Assembly: GCA_050329415.1 (NCBI GenBank)
Contig: JBHJOS010000012.1
Coordinates: 6,649-70,648 of the forward strand
Direction of reading: 5' to 3'
DNA: 64,000 bases
From: JANNOG01 sp050329415
Lineage (GTDB): Bacteria > Actinomycetota > Actinomycetes > Actinomycetales > JBBAYJ01
Shown: positions 51,099 through 58,788 of the stretch, in pieces
Layout of the letters: every line of letters begins with the position of its first letter
Position numbering within the stretch: the first letter of the stretch is position 1
Position numbers and translations under genes: made by a program
Notes under the pieces: model-generated
Told to the model about the DNA's origin: nothing
Database searches by the model: none
What the model saw: the letters and a program-made list of their open reading frames with translations, nothing else

Positions 51099-53903
51099 TC
51101 AGGCGTCGCCGCCGGCGGTGCCGGTCGTGCCCGCCGTGACGTCGTCGATCCGGTAGCGCCGGTACGCCTGCTCCGGTGCCTCGGCGGCCACCTCGCCGCG
51201 GGCGGCGAGGACCTGCAGGGCCCGGACCGCGATGCTCGGCCCGTCGACCCGGAAGAACCGGCGGGCGGCGGGCCGGGTGTCGCTGAACCCGAACCCGTCG
51301 GTGCCGAGGCTCGCCCAGTCGCCCGGCACGTACGGGGCGATCTGGTCAGGCAGCGCCCGCATGTAGTCGCTGACGGCGAGGAACGCACCACCGCGCCCTC
51401 CCACCCGCTCGCCCAGCCGGCCGGTGACGAACGGGGTCCGGCGGGGCTCGCCGGGACGCTCCAGGTGGTCGGCGTCGGCGGCGAGGGCGTCGCGGCGCAG
51501 CTCGGTCCACGAGGTCACCGACCAGACGTCGGCCTCGACACCCCAGTCGTCGCGCAGCAGCTGCTGGGCCTCCAGCGCCCACGGCACGGCGACCCCCGAG
51601 GCGAGCAGCTGCAGCGCCGTGCCGGACGCGGAGGGCGACACCAGGTGCATGCCACGCAGCACGCCCTCGACGTCGACGCCCGCCGGCTCGGCCGGCTGGA
51701 CCATCGGCTCGTTGTAGATGGTGAGGTAGTACACGATGTCCTCGCCGCCGCCGGGAGCGGAATCCTCGCCGCCGTACATCCGGCGCAGCCCGTCCCGGAC
51801 GATGTGGCCGAGCTCGTAGGCGTAGGCGGGGTCGTAGCTGACGACCGCCGGGTTGGTCGCGGCGAGCAGCGGGGAATGGCCGTCGTTGTGCTGCAGCCCC
51901 TCGCCGGTCAGGGTGGTCCGCCCGGCCGTCGCCCCCAGCAGGAAGCCGCGGGCCATCTGGTCGGTGGCAGCCCAGATGCCGTCCCCGGTGCGCTGGAAGC
52001 CGAACATCGAGTAGAAGATGTAGATCGGCACCATGGGAAGGCTGTGCGTGGCGTAGGCGGTGCCGACCGCCGTGAAGGCTGCGACGGACCCCGCCTCGTT
52101 GATCCCGACGTGGAGGATCTGCCCGTCGACGGCCTCCTTGTAGCTCAGCATGAGCTCGCGGTCGACGGAGGTGTACTGCTGCCCCTTCGGGTTGTAGATC
52201 TTCGCGGTCGGGAAGAACGAGTCCATCCCGAAGGTGCGGGCCTCGTCCGGGATGATCGGCACGACCCGCTCGCCGAACTCCTTGTCCCGCATGAGGTCGC
52301 GCAGCAGGCGCACGAAGGCCATGGTCGTGGCGATCTGCTGCTTGCCGGAGCCGCGCTTGGCGACCGCGTAGGCCGCCTCGCCCGGCAGCCGCAGCCGAGG
52401 ATGGGACGGGTCCCGTCGCGGCAGGTCCCCCCCGAGGCGGCGGCGGCGCTCCCGGAGGTAGGAGATCACCTGGTCGTCGGCACCCGGGTGGTGGTAGGGC
52501 GGTCGGTAGGGGTCCCGCTCCAGCTCGGCGTCGCTGACGGGGATGCGCAGCAAGTCGCGGAACTGCTTGAGGTCGTCGAGGGTGAGCTTCTTCATCTGGT
52601 GGGTGGCGTTGCGCCCGGCGAAGGACGACCCCAGCCCGTATCCCTTGATCGTCTTGGCGAGGATCACCGTCGGCCGACCGCTCGACTGAACGGCCGCCGC
52701 GTACGCGGCGTACACCTTCCGGTAGTCGTGCCCGCCCCGCTTGAGGTTCCAGATGTCGGCGTCGGACATGTCGGCGACCAGCTGCTTGGTCCGCGGGTCC
52801 CGGCCGAAGAAGTGGTCGCGGATGTAGGCGCCGCTCTCGGCCCGGTAGGTCTGGTAGTCGCCGTCGAGGGTGTGGTTCATGAGGTCGACGAGGGCGCGGT
52901 CGCCGTCCGTCGCCAGCAGGGGGTCCCACTCCCGGCCCCACACCACCTTGACGACGTTCCATCCGGCGCCCCGGAAGAACGACTCGAGTTCCTGGATGAT
53001 CTTGCCATTGCCCCGCACCGGTCCGTCGAGGCGCTGGAGGTTGCAGTTGACGACGAACGTCAGGTTGTCGAGGCCCTCGGCGGCGGCGACGTGGAGCGCC
53101 CCGCGGGACTCGGGCTCGTCCATCTCACCGTCGCCGAGGAACGCCCAGACGTGCTGGCGCGAGGTGTCCCGCAGCCCGCGGTTCGCCAGGTACTTGTCGA
53201 CGCTCGCCTGGTAGATCGCGTTGAGCGGCCCGAGACCCATGGAGACGGTCGGGAACTCCCAGAAGTCCGGCATGAGGCGTGGGTGCGGGTAGCTGGGCAG
53301 GCCACCTGGCCGGGACTTCTCCTGGCGGAACCCGTCGAGCTGGGCCTCGGTGATCCTGCCCTCGAGGAAGGCCCGCGCGTAGATCCCGGGGGAGGCGTGG
53401 CCCTGGACGAAGACGTGGTCGCCGCCTCCGTCGTGGTCGCGGCCCCGGAAGAAGTGGTTGAACCCCACCTCGTACAGGGTCGCGCTGGACGCGAAGGTCG
53501 AGATGTGTCCGCCCACCGAGATGTTCGGCGCCTGAGCGCGGTGGACCATGACCGCCGCGTTCCACCGGATCCAGCGGCGGTAGCGGCGCTCCACGTCCTC
53601 GTCGCCGGGGAACTCGGGCTCGTCCGCCGGCGAGATGGTGTTGACGTAGTCGGTCGTCAGCCGGGCGGTGTCGTCGCTGCTGGGGGTGCCCGCCGCGCGC
53701 GCCCCGGCACCCACGTCGATGCCGCGGGCCGCCGCCCGCTCCTCGAGACGTCGCAGCAGGTACGACGCGCGTTCCCGCCCCCCGGAGGCCAGCGCCGAAT
53801 CGAAGGAGTCCACCCATTCGGCGGTCTCCTCCGGGTCGGTGTCGAAGCTGCCCGGAACCGCCCCCGGCTCGGGGCCGGTCGGCATGTCGTCCGTCAGGGT
53901 CAC
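51099..53903 (-). CDS. aceE: Pyruvate dehydrogenase E1 component, homodimeric type
   Basis: A 934-residue E1 of the pyruvate dehydrogenase complex, decarboxylating pyruvate on thiamine diphosphate and acetylating E2 lipoyl groups. The TPP motif is FLGDGEMDEPESRGAL followed ~25 residues later by VNCNLQRLDGPVRGN. Other conserved blocks are GGHISTFASSATLYEVGFNH, TIKGYGLG, the E1 Glu loop and YIFYSMFGFQRTGD. The GTG at 53903 has GGAGG at the right distance; an upstream ATG lacks one. It supplies acetyl-CoA to the adjacent fatty acid genes. It is divergent from DUF3052; 224 bp lie between them. Confidence 0.96.
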   Translation of the reverse strand: MTLTDDMPTGPEPGAVPGSFDTDPEETAEWVDSFDSALASGGRERASYLLRRLEERAAARGIDVGAGARAAGTPSSDDTARLTTDYVNTISPADEPEFPGDEDVERRYRRWIRWNAAVMVHRAQAPNISVGGHISTFASSATLYEVGFNHFFRGRDHDGGGDHVFVQGHASPGIYARAFLEGRITEAQLDGFRQEKSRPGGLPSYPHPRLMPDFWEFPTVSMGLGPLNAIYQASVDKYLANRGLRDTSRQHVWAFLGDGEMDEPESRGALHVAAAEGLDNLTFVVNCNLQRLDGPVRGNGKIIQELESFFRGAGWNVVKVVWGREWDPLLATDGDRALVDLMNHTLDGDYQTYRAESGAYIRDHFFGRDPRTKQLVADMSDADIWNLKRGGHDYRKVYAAYAAAVQSSGRPTVILAKTIKGYGLGSSFAGRNATHQMKKLTLDDLKQFRDLLRIPVSDAELERDPYRPPYHHPGADDQVISYLRERRRRLGGDLPRRDPSHPRLRLPGEAAYAVAKRGSGKQQIATTMAFVRLLRDLMRDKEFGERVVPIIPDEARTFGMDSFFPTAKIYNPKGQQYTSVDRELMLSYKEAVDGQILHVGINEAGSVAAFTAVGTAYATHSLPMVPIYIFYSMFGFQRTGDGIWAATDQMARGFLLGATAGRTTLTGEGLQHNDGHSPLLAATNPAVVSYDPAYAYELGHIVRDGLRRMYGGEDSAPGGGEDIVYYLTIYNEPMVQPAEPAGVDVEGVLRGMHLVSPSASGTALQLLASGVAVPWALEAQQLLRDDWGVEADVWSVTSWTELRRDALAADADHLERPGEPRRTPFVTGRLGERVGGRGGAFLAVSDYMRALPDQIAPYVPGDWASLGTDGFGFSDTRPAARRFFRVDGPSIAVRALQVLAARGEVAAEAPEQAYRRYRIDDVTAGTTGTAGGDA

Positions 53904-54127
53904 GGATCCTCCACTGCTCGTCCCGCGCATCGTGGGCCCGGGTGCTGTGCGTGGTCGCCCGGCACTGATCGTGCCGACCACACCTCCATGGTGCAGGGGC
54001 GGGGGCGGTCCTGCCGACCTTACCCGGGTGTCGATGTTGCGCCTCTGCCATGGTGTGGGCTGCACTAGTACCCCAGCCGGGGGGCCGCCCCGGTCGAGAA
54101 CCATCTGTTGACCAGGAGGAGGGCCAC

Positions 54128-54544
54128 GTGTCTGCCACCGCGGAGGCGGGGACGTCGTCGTCTGGACCCCTGGGTGTGGTCGTCTCCCAGGTCGTCCAGG
54201 AGTTCGGCTGGGACGACGACGTCGACGAGGAACTGCGCGCCGCGATCGAGGCGATCACCGGCGGCGAGATCGAGGACGAGAGCAGCGACGAGGTGGCCGA
54301 CGTCGTGCTGGTGTGGTTCCGGGAGGACGACGGGGACCTCGCCGACGCGCTGGTCGACGCCCTGACCAATCTGGGCGACGGCGGGGTGGTCTGGCTGCTG
54401 ACCCCCAAGTCCGGTCGCGACGGCCACGTCGAGCCGTCCGACATCGAGGAGGCGGCGTTCACCGCGGGCCTCCACGCCACCAGCAGCATCAGTGCCTGCC
54501 GCGACTGGTCCGGGACCCGCCTCACGTCCAAGGGCCGCCGCTGA
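54128..54544 (+). CDS. DUF3052 family protein
   Basis: A 138-residue acidic actinobacterial protein. FGWDDDVDEELRAAIEAITG, VADVVLVWFREDDGDLADAL and LLTPKSGRDGHVEPSDI are family patterns. Function unknown; it is routinely found divergent from aceE, as here. The GTG at 54128 follows AGGAGGAGG. Confidence 0.92.
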   Translation: MSATAEAGTSSSGPLGVVVSQVVQEFGWDDDVDEELRAAIEAITGGEIEDESSDEVADVVLVWFREDDGDLADALVDALTNLGDGGVVWLLTPKSGRDGHVEPSDIEEAAFTAGLHATSSISACRDWSGTRLTSKGRR

Positions 54545-54587
54545 CCCGGCGTCGGCGACTCCCGGGGCGCTCAGGCAGGATGGTGAC

Positions 54588-55064
54588 GTGACTTCTGCGA
54601 CCGTCGGTTCCGGGGCGCCTGCCATCGGTGTGCCCGCCCCCTCCTTCACCCTCCCGGACCAGGACCGCCAGCCGGTGACGCCGTTCGGGGACGGCCGCCC
54701 GACGCTGCTGGTGTTCATCCCGTTCGCGTTCTCGGGCATCTGCACCGGAGAGCTGTGTGAACTGCGCGACGACCCCGCCGCCTTCGCGGACGAGCGGGTT
54801 CGGGTGCTCGCCGTCTCGTGCGACAGCGTGCACACGCTGCGGGCCTGGCGCGAGGCCGAGCACTATCCGTTCACGCTGCTCAGCGACTTCTGGCCACACG
54901 GCGCTGTGAGTCGGGCCTACGGCGTCCTCGACGAGAACGTCGGCGCCAGCGTCCGCGGGTCCTTCCTGGTGGACGGGGCCGGGGTGCTGCGCTGGTCGCA
55001 GGTCAACGGTCTCGGCGAGGCGCGTGACGTTGCGTCATACCGCGAGGCCCTGTCGGCGCTCTAG
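54588..55064 (+). CDS. Peroxiredoxin (AhpE-like)
   Basis: A 158-residue thioredoxin-fold peroxidase. The active site is PFAFSGICTGELCELRD; the first Cys is peroxidatic and the second follows four residues later. APSFTLPDQDRQPVTP leads the fold and YGVLDENVGASVRGSFLVD ends it. One-Cys-type AhpE reduces hydroperoxides and peroxynitrite. The GTG at 54588 is exactly 6 nt after CAGGAT (54576-54581), a leaderless start. Confidence 0.93.
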   Translation: MTSATVGSGAPAIGVPAPSFTLPDQDRQPVTPFGDGRPTLLVFIPFAFSGICTGELCELRDDPAAFADERVRVLAVSCDSVHTLRAWREAEHYPFTLLSDFWPHGAVSRAYGVLDENVGASVRGSFLVDGAGVLRWSQVNGLGEARDVASYREALSAL

Positions 55065-55075
55065 CCTGGGCGCGA

Positions 55076-55149
55076 GGGCCTGTAGCTCAGCTGGTCAGAG
55101 CACCGCGCTTACACCGCGGGTGTCGTCGGTTCGATCCCGGCCAGGCCCA
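55076..55149 (+). tRNA. tRNA-Val (anticodon UAC)
   Basis: A complete cloverleaf: acceptor GGGCCTG/CAGGCCC, D arm GCTC...GAGC, anticodon stem CCGCG/CGCGG with loop CTTACAC (anticodon TAC), T arm GTCGG-TTCGATC-CCGGC and discriminator A. CCA is not encoded. It starts 11 nt after the peroxiredoxin stop. Confidence 0.97.
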
Positions 55150-55246
55150 CCCGGGATCGGCGAGCCGGTCCTCGCCGGACGCCCGACCGGTCGTCCCTCG
55201 GACGGCCACGCCGGGCATGGCCGGCCAACGCTCCTAGACTGGACCG

Positions 55247-55816
55247 GTGACGGCGTCGAGCTTGACGACGAGGGCTCTGGACGAGTCGAGCTGGGACGGG
55301 TTCGCCGCACTCGTGGAGGCGAACAACGGTGTCTTCGGCGGGTGCTGGTGCATGGGTTTCCATTCCGATGACGGTCGCGAGCCGGCGGTGAACCGGGAAC
55401 GCAAGCTCGCACGGGTGCAGGCCGGCAGCACACATGCGGCCCTCGTGTTCGATGGCGCCGACTGTGTGGGGTGGTGCCAGTTCGGTACGCCAGGAGAGGT
55501 ACCGAAGATCAAGAACCGGCGGGCCTACGAGACCGACCTCTCGGTCCTGCCGGACTGGAGGATCACCTGCAACTTCGTCGGCAAGGGTCACCGGCGCCGG
55601 GGCGTCGCCACGGCAGCGCTCGCGGGAGCGCTCCACCTGATCGCCGGTATCGGTGGCGGCCGCGTGGAGGGCTATCCCGAGGACGCGGCGTCGGTGCCCG
55701 CCGGTTTCCTCTTCAACGGTGCCCTCTCGACGTACGAGAAGCTCGGGTTCGTCCGCGATCGCAGGATCGGCAAGCACCGCTGGGTCGTCACCAGAGACGT
55801 CCAGCCGACGCCTTAG
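55247..55816 (+). CDS. GNAT family N-acetyltransferase
   Basis: 189 residues. The acetyl-CoA loop is FVGKGHRRRGVATAALAGAL near residue 110 and the C-terminal strand is FLFNGALSTYEKLGFVRDRR. A Cys-rich N-terminal patch (FGGCWCMGFH) is typical of the YeeP/DUF-type GNAT group common in actinobacteria. The substrate is unknown. The GTG at 55247 is 6 nt after TAGACT. G+C is somewhat lower than in the flanking genes. Confidence 0.9.
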   Translation: MTASSLTTRALDESSWDGFAALVEANNGVFGGCWCMGFHSDDGREPAVNRERKLARVQAGSTHAALVFDGADCVGWCQFGTPGEVPKIKNRRAYETDLSVLPDWRITCNFVGKGHRRRGVATAALAGALHLIAGIGGGRVEGYPEDAASVPAGFLFNGALSTYEKLGFVRDRRIGKHRWVVTRDVQPTP

Positions 55817-55925
55817 ACGATCTCGACGATCCTGGCGGTGGCAGGACGCACTGAGCGTGTCGATCCGGGAGCCTCGCCGTCCGTCGCCGGCGTGACCCGG
55901 CCCCCGGTCCGGCTAGGGTCCGGTC

Positions 55926-57077
55926 ATGGCGAGGGCGGCAGCGGGGGAGGCGCCCACCCTGTCCCAGGTCGTGGAGGTGCTGGACGCCGCGTACCCGCGG
56001 GCGCAGGCGGCGGACTGGGACGCGGTGGGCCTCGTGCTCGGCGATCTCGCCGCCCCGGTTCGCCGCGTCGTCCTGGCGGTCGAGGCCACGGCCAGGACGG
56101 TGCAGGAGGCGCTCGACGACCGGGCCGATCTGTTGCTCGTCCACCACCCGCTGCTGTTGCGACCGGTTCACGGCGTGGGCACCGACACGCCGAAGGGCGC
56201 CCTGGTGCACCGCCTGATCCGGGGTGGCTGCGCCCTGTTCACGGCCCACACCAACGCCGACGTCGCAGCCCCCGGCGTGAGCGACGCCCTCGCCCGGGTG
56301 CTCGGCCTCACCGACCTGTCGCCGCTCGATCCCCACCCCGGTCCGCAGCTCGACAAGATCGTGGTCTTCGTGCCCGAGGACGCGGCCGACCCGCTGGTCG
56401 ACGCACTGGCCGCGGCCGGTGCCGGCGAGATCGGCGACTACCGCCGGTGTGCCTTCGCCGCGCCTGGCACGGGCACCTTCGAACCGCAGCCGGGTGCCCA
56501 GCCGGCCATCGGTGCGGTGGGGCGCCGCGAGCACGTCCCCGAGCACCGGGTCGAGATGGTGCTGCCCCGGGCCCGCCGGGCGGCGGTCGTGACCGCGATG
56601 CGGGCCGCCCACCCGTACGAGGAGCCCGCCTTCGACGTCCTCGAGCTCGCCGACCTGCCCGGACCGCGCGGTCTCGGCCGGGTCGGCGATCTCGCGTCCA
56701 CGGTGCCGCTCGGTGTGTTCGCCGAGCACGTGGCCCGGGCCCTGCCGCGGACGTCGGCGGGCGTCCGGGTCGCCGGCCCGTTGGACGCCACCGTGCGGCG
56801 GGTCGCCGTGTGCGGCGGCGCGGGCGACTCGCTCATCGGGGCCGCGCGCCGCGCCGGCGCGGACGCCTTCGTCACCAGCGACCTGCGGCACCATGTGGCG
56901 TCCGAGGCGCTGGCGGTGGGGCCGCCGTGGCTGGTCGACGTCGCCCACTGGGCGGGGGAGTGGCCGTGGCTCCTCGGCGCCCGGGAGCGCCTGCTCGCCG
57001 GGCTGGACGCCCGCGGCCTGACCGTCGTCGCGCGGGTGTCGACCACGAGCACCGACCCCTGGAGCATCCGCCTGTGA
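55926..57077 (+). CDS. Nif3-like dinuclear metal centre protein (YbgI/YqfO type)
   Basis: A 383-residue hexameric metal protein. LLVHHPLLLRPVHGV and FTAHTNADVA hold the N-terminal metal histidines. An inserted PII/CutA-like domain (about 140-240, KIVVFVPEDAADPLVDAL) follows, then the last ligands in VTSDLRHHVASEAL and VDVAHWAGEW. The role is unsettled (annotated as GTP cyclohydrolase 1 type 2 homologue). The ATG at 55926 is 6 nt after TAGGGT. It overlaps the zinc-ribbon gene by GTGA, a conserved actinobacterial pair. Confidence 0.93.
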   Translation: MARAAAGEAPTLSQVVEVLDAAYPRAQAADWDAVGLVLGDLAAPVRRVVLAVEATARTVQEALDDRADLLLVHHPLLLRPVHGVGTDTPKGALVHRLIRGGCALFTAHTNADVAAPGVSDALARVLGLTDLSPLDPHPGPQLDKIVVFVPEDAADPLVDALAAAGAGEIGDYRRCAFAAPGTGTFEPQPGAQPAIGAVGRREHVPEHRVEMVLPRARRAAVVTAMRAAHPYEEPAFDVLELADLPGPRGLGRVGDLASTVPLGVFAEHVARALPRTSAGVRVAGPLDATVRRVAVCGGAGDSLIGAARRAGADAFVTSDLRHHVASEALAVGPPWLVDVAHWAGEWPWLLGARERLLAGLDARGLTVVARVSTTSTDPWSIRL

Positions 57078-57811
57078 CCCGAGCCTCGTCCGCCGACCAG
57101 GCGCGCCTGCTGGACCTGCAGGACCTCGACTCCGCCCTGGCCCAGCTCGACCACCGGCGCCGGACCCTGCCGGAGGCCGCCCGGGCCGCGGAGCTCGCGG
57201 ACCGGGTGGCCACCCTGGAGCAGGACGCCGTCATCCTCCGGACCCGGGTGTCGGACCTCGACCGGGAGGCGGCGCGGGCCGAGCGGGAGGTCGAGCAGGT
57301 GCGGGCCCGGGCGGACCGGGACCGGGCCCGGCTCGCGGCGGGCACCGGGAACAGCAAGGACCTCGTGGCCCTGCAGCACGAGCTCGAGACCCTGACGGCC
57401 CGCCAGCGTGACCTCGAGGACGTCGAGCTGGAGGTCATGGAGCGGCAGGAGACCGCCGCCGAGCGCCTCACGGGGGCGGAGAAGGAGCTGGCGGAGGCCC
57501 GCGCCGAGCTGGCGGACGCCACCGCGGCCCGTGACCGGGCGCTCGCAGAGATCATGGGTGAGGGGCGGCGGGTCGTCGGGCAGCGATCGACGGCCGCGGG
57601 CGGCATCGACGCCGGGCTCGTCGCGCTGTACGAGAAGCTGCGGGCGACCCGAGGCGGCGTCGGCGCGGCCCGGTTGGCGGGCGGCCGGTGCGAGGGATGC
57701 CACCTCGACATCCCGTCGTCGGATCTGGCCGGGATCCGGGCGCTGCCGGCCGACGAGGTCGTCCGGTGCGAGGAGTGCAGCCGGATCCTCGTCCGGATCG
57801 AGACCTCCTGA
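57074..57811 (+). CDS. C4-type zinc ribbon coiled-coil protein (DUF164)
   Basis: 245 residues. A long coiled coil (about 10-170) is followed by a zinc ribbon with GRCEGCHLDIPSSDL and VVRCEECSRILVR, the four zinc cysteines. The family may bind nucleic acid or act as a chaperone-like factor; no activity is proven. Coupled to the Nif3 gene by the GTGA overlap. Confidence 0.92.
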   Translation: MTRASSADQARLLDLQDLDSALAQLDHRRRTLPEAARAAELADRVATLEQDAVILRTRVSDLDREAARAEREVEQVRARADRDRARLAAGTGNSKDLVALQHELETLTARQRDLEDVELEVMERQETAAERLTGAEKELAEARAELADATAARDRALAEIMGEGRRVVGQRSTAAGGIDAGLVALYEKLRATRGGVGAARLAGGRCEGCHLDIPSSDLAGIRALPADEVVRCEECSRILVRIETS

Positions 57812-57871
57812 GCGCGCGCGGTCGATGCCGTCGCGGGAATCCGCTGCGGCGTCACCCGCGTTGACGACGGC

Positions 57872-58246
57872 ATGGCAACGGTCGAGCTGACCCAGGACAC
57901 CTTCGAGAGCACGGTCACGGGCGAGGGCATCACGCTCGTCGACTGGTGGGCCGCGTGGTGCGGGCCCTGCCGGCAGTTCGGTCCCGTCTTCGAGCGGGCC
58001 AGCGAGCAGCACACCGACATCACCTTCGCGAAGATCGACACAGAGGCCCAGCCGGGGCTGTCGTCGGAGGCGCGCATCACCTCGATCCCGACCCTCATGG
58101 CGTTCCGGGACGGGATCCTCGTGTTCTCCCAGCCGGGGGCGTTGCCGGCGCCGACCCTGGAGCAGCTCATCCAGCAGGTGCGCGACCTCGACATGGACGA
58201 GGTCCGGGCCAAGGTCGCCGAGCACGAGGCCTCGCACTCGGCCTGA
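57872..58246 (+). CDS. trxA: Thioredoxin
   Basis: A 124-residue thioredoxin with active site WAAWCGPCRQF, the buried Asp in VDWW and the cis-Pro in ITSIPTLMAF. The C-terminal acidic helix is about 15 residues longer than in E. coli thioredoxin. The ATG at 57872 follows a TTGACGACGGC stretch rather than a ribosome site. It lies just upstream of rnpB. Symbol tentative, since genomes carry several thioredoxins. Confidence 0.9.
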   Translation: MATVELTQDTFESTVTGEGITLVDWWAAWCGPCRQFGPVFERASEQHTDITFAKIDTEAQPGLSSEARITSIPTLMAFRDGILVFSQPGALPAPTLEQLIQQVRDLDMDEVRAKVAEHEASHSA

Positions 58247-58344
58247 CGACGCGACCGTCGGCAACTGTGCACACTGGCCGGCTCCCGGCGGCCACTCCGG
58301 CTGCGAATGCGCCAGCCGCGGGCCGGGTGGCTATCGTGGTCACC

Positions 58345-58717
58345 GGACGAGCCGGCCGGGCGGCCGCGTCGGACCCCCGGGTCCGCCGAGGAAAGTCCGG
58401 ACTCCACAGGGCGCGGTGGTGGGTAACGCCCACCCGGGGTGACCCGCGGGACAGTGCCACAGAGAGCAGACCGCCGGCTCCCTCACCGGGGCCGGTAAGG
58501 GTGAAAGGGTGGTGTAAGAGACCACCAGCGCACCGGGTGACCGGTGCGGCTCGGTAAACCCCACCGGGAGCAAGGCCAGACAGGACGCGTTCGAGGGCGG
58601 CCCGCCCGAGCGTCCGGGTAGGCCGCTGGAGGGCGTCGGCAACGGCGCTCCGAGAGGGATGGCCGCCCCCGCCGGGAGACCGGCGGGACAGAATCCGGCT
58701 TACAGGCCGGCTCGTCC
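58345..58717 (+). ncRNA. rnpB: RNase P RNA (type A)
   Basis: The universally conserved blocks are present: GAGGAAAGTCCGGACTCCAC near 58388, ACAGTGCCACAGAGA near 58452, GGTAAACCCCACC near 58552 and ACAGAATCCGGCTTACAG near 58688. Terminal helix P1 pairs GGACGAGCCGGCC (58345-58357) with 58705-58717. It is the catalytic RNA that matures tRNA 5' ends. Ends are taken from the P1 helix and may be off by a few bases. Confidence 0.95.
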
Positions 58718-58788
58718 ACCACCCCCCACCCCGCGGTGACGGGTTGCGGCACGCCCGTCGGCCCTGGTCCCAGGACTGCCGGTCCGGG

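Noticed and set aside
58340..58752. Minus-strand small frames of 90-100 codons
   Set aside because: They lie inside or over RNase P RNA, whose conserved blocks explain the sequence.
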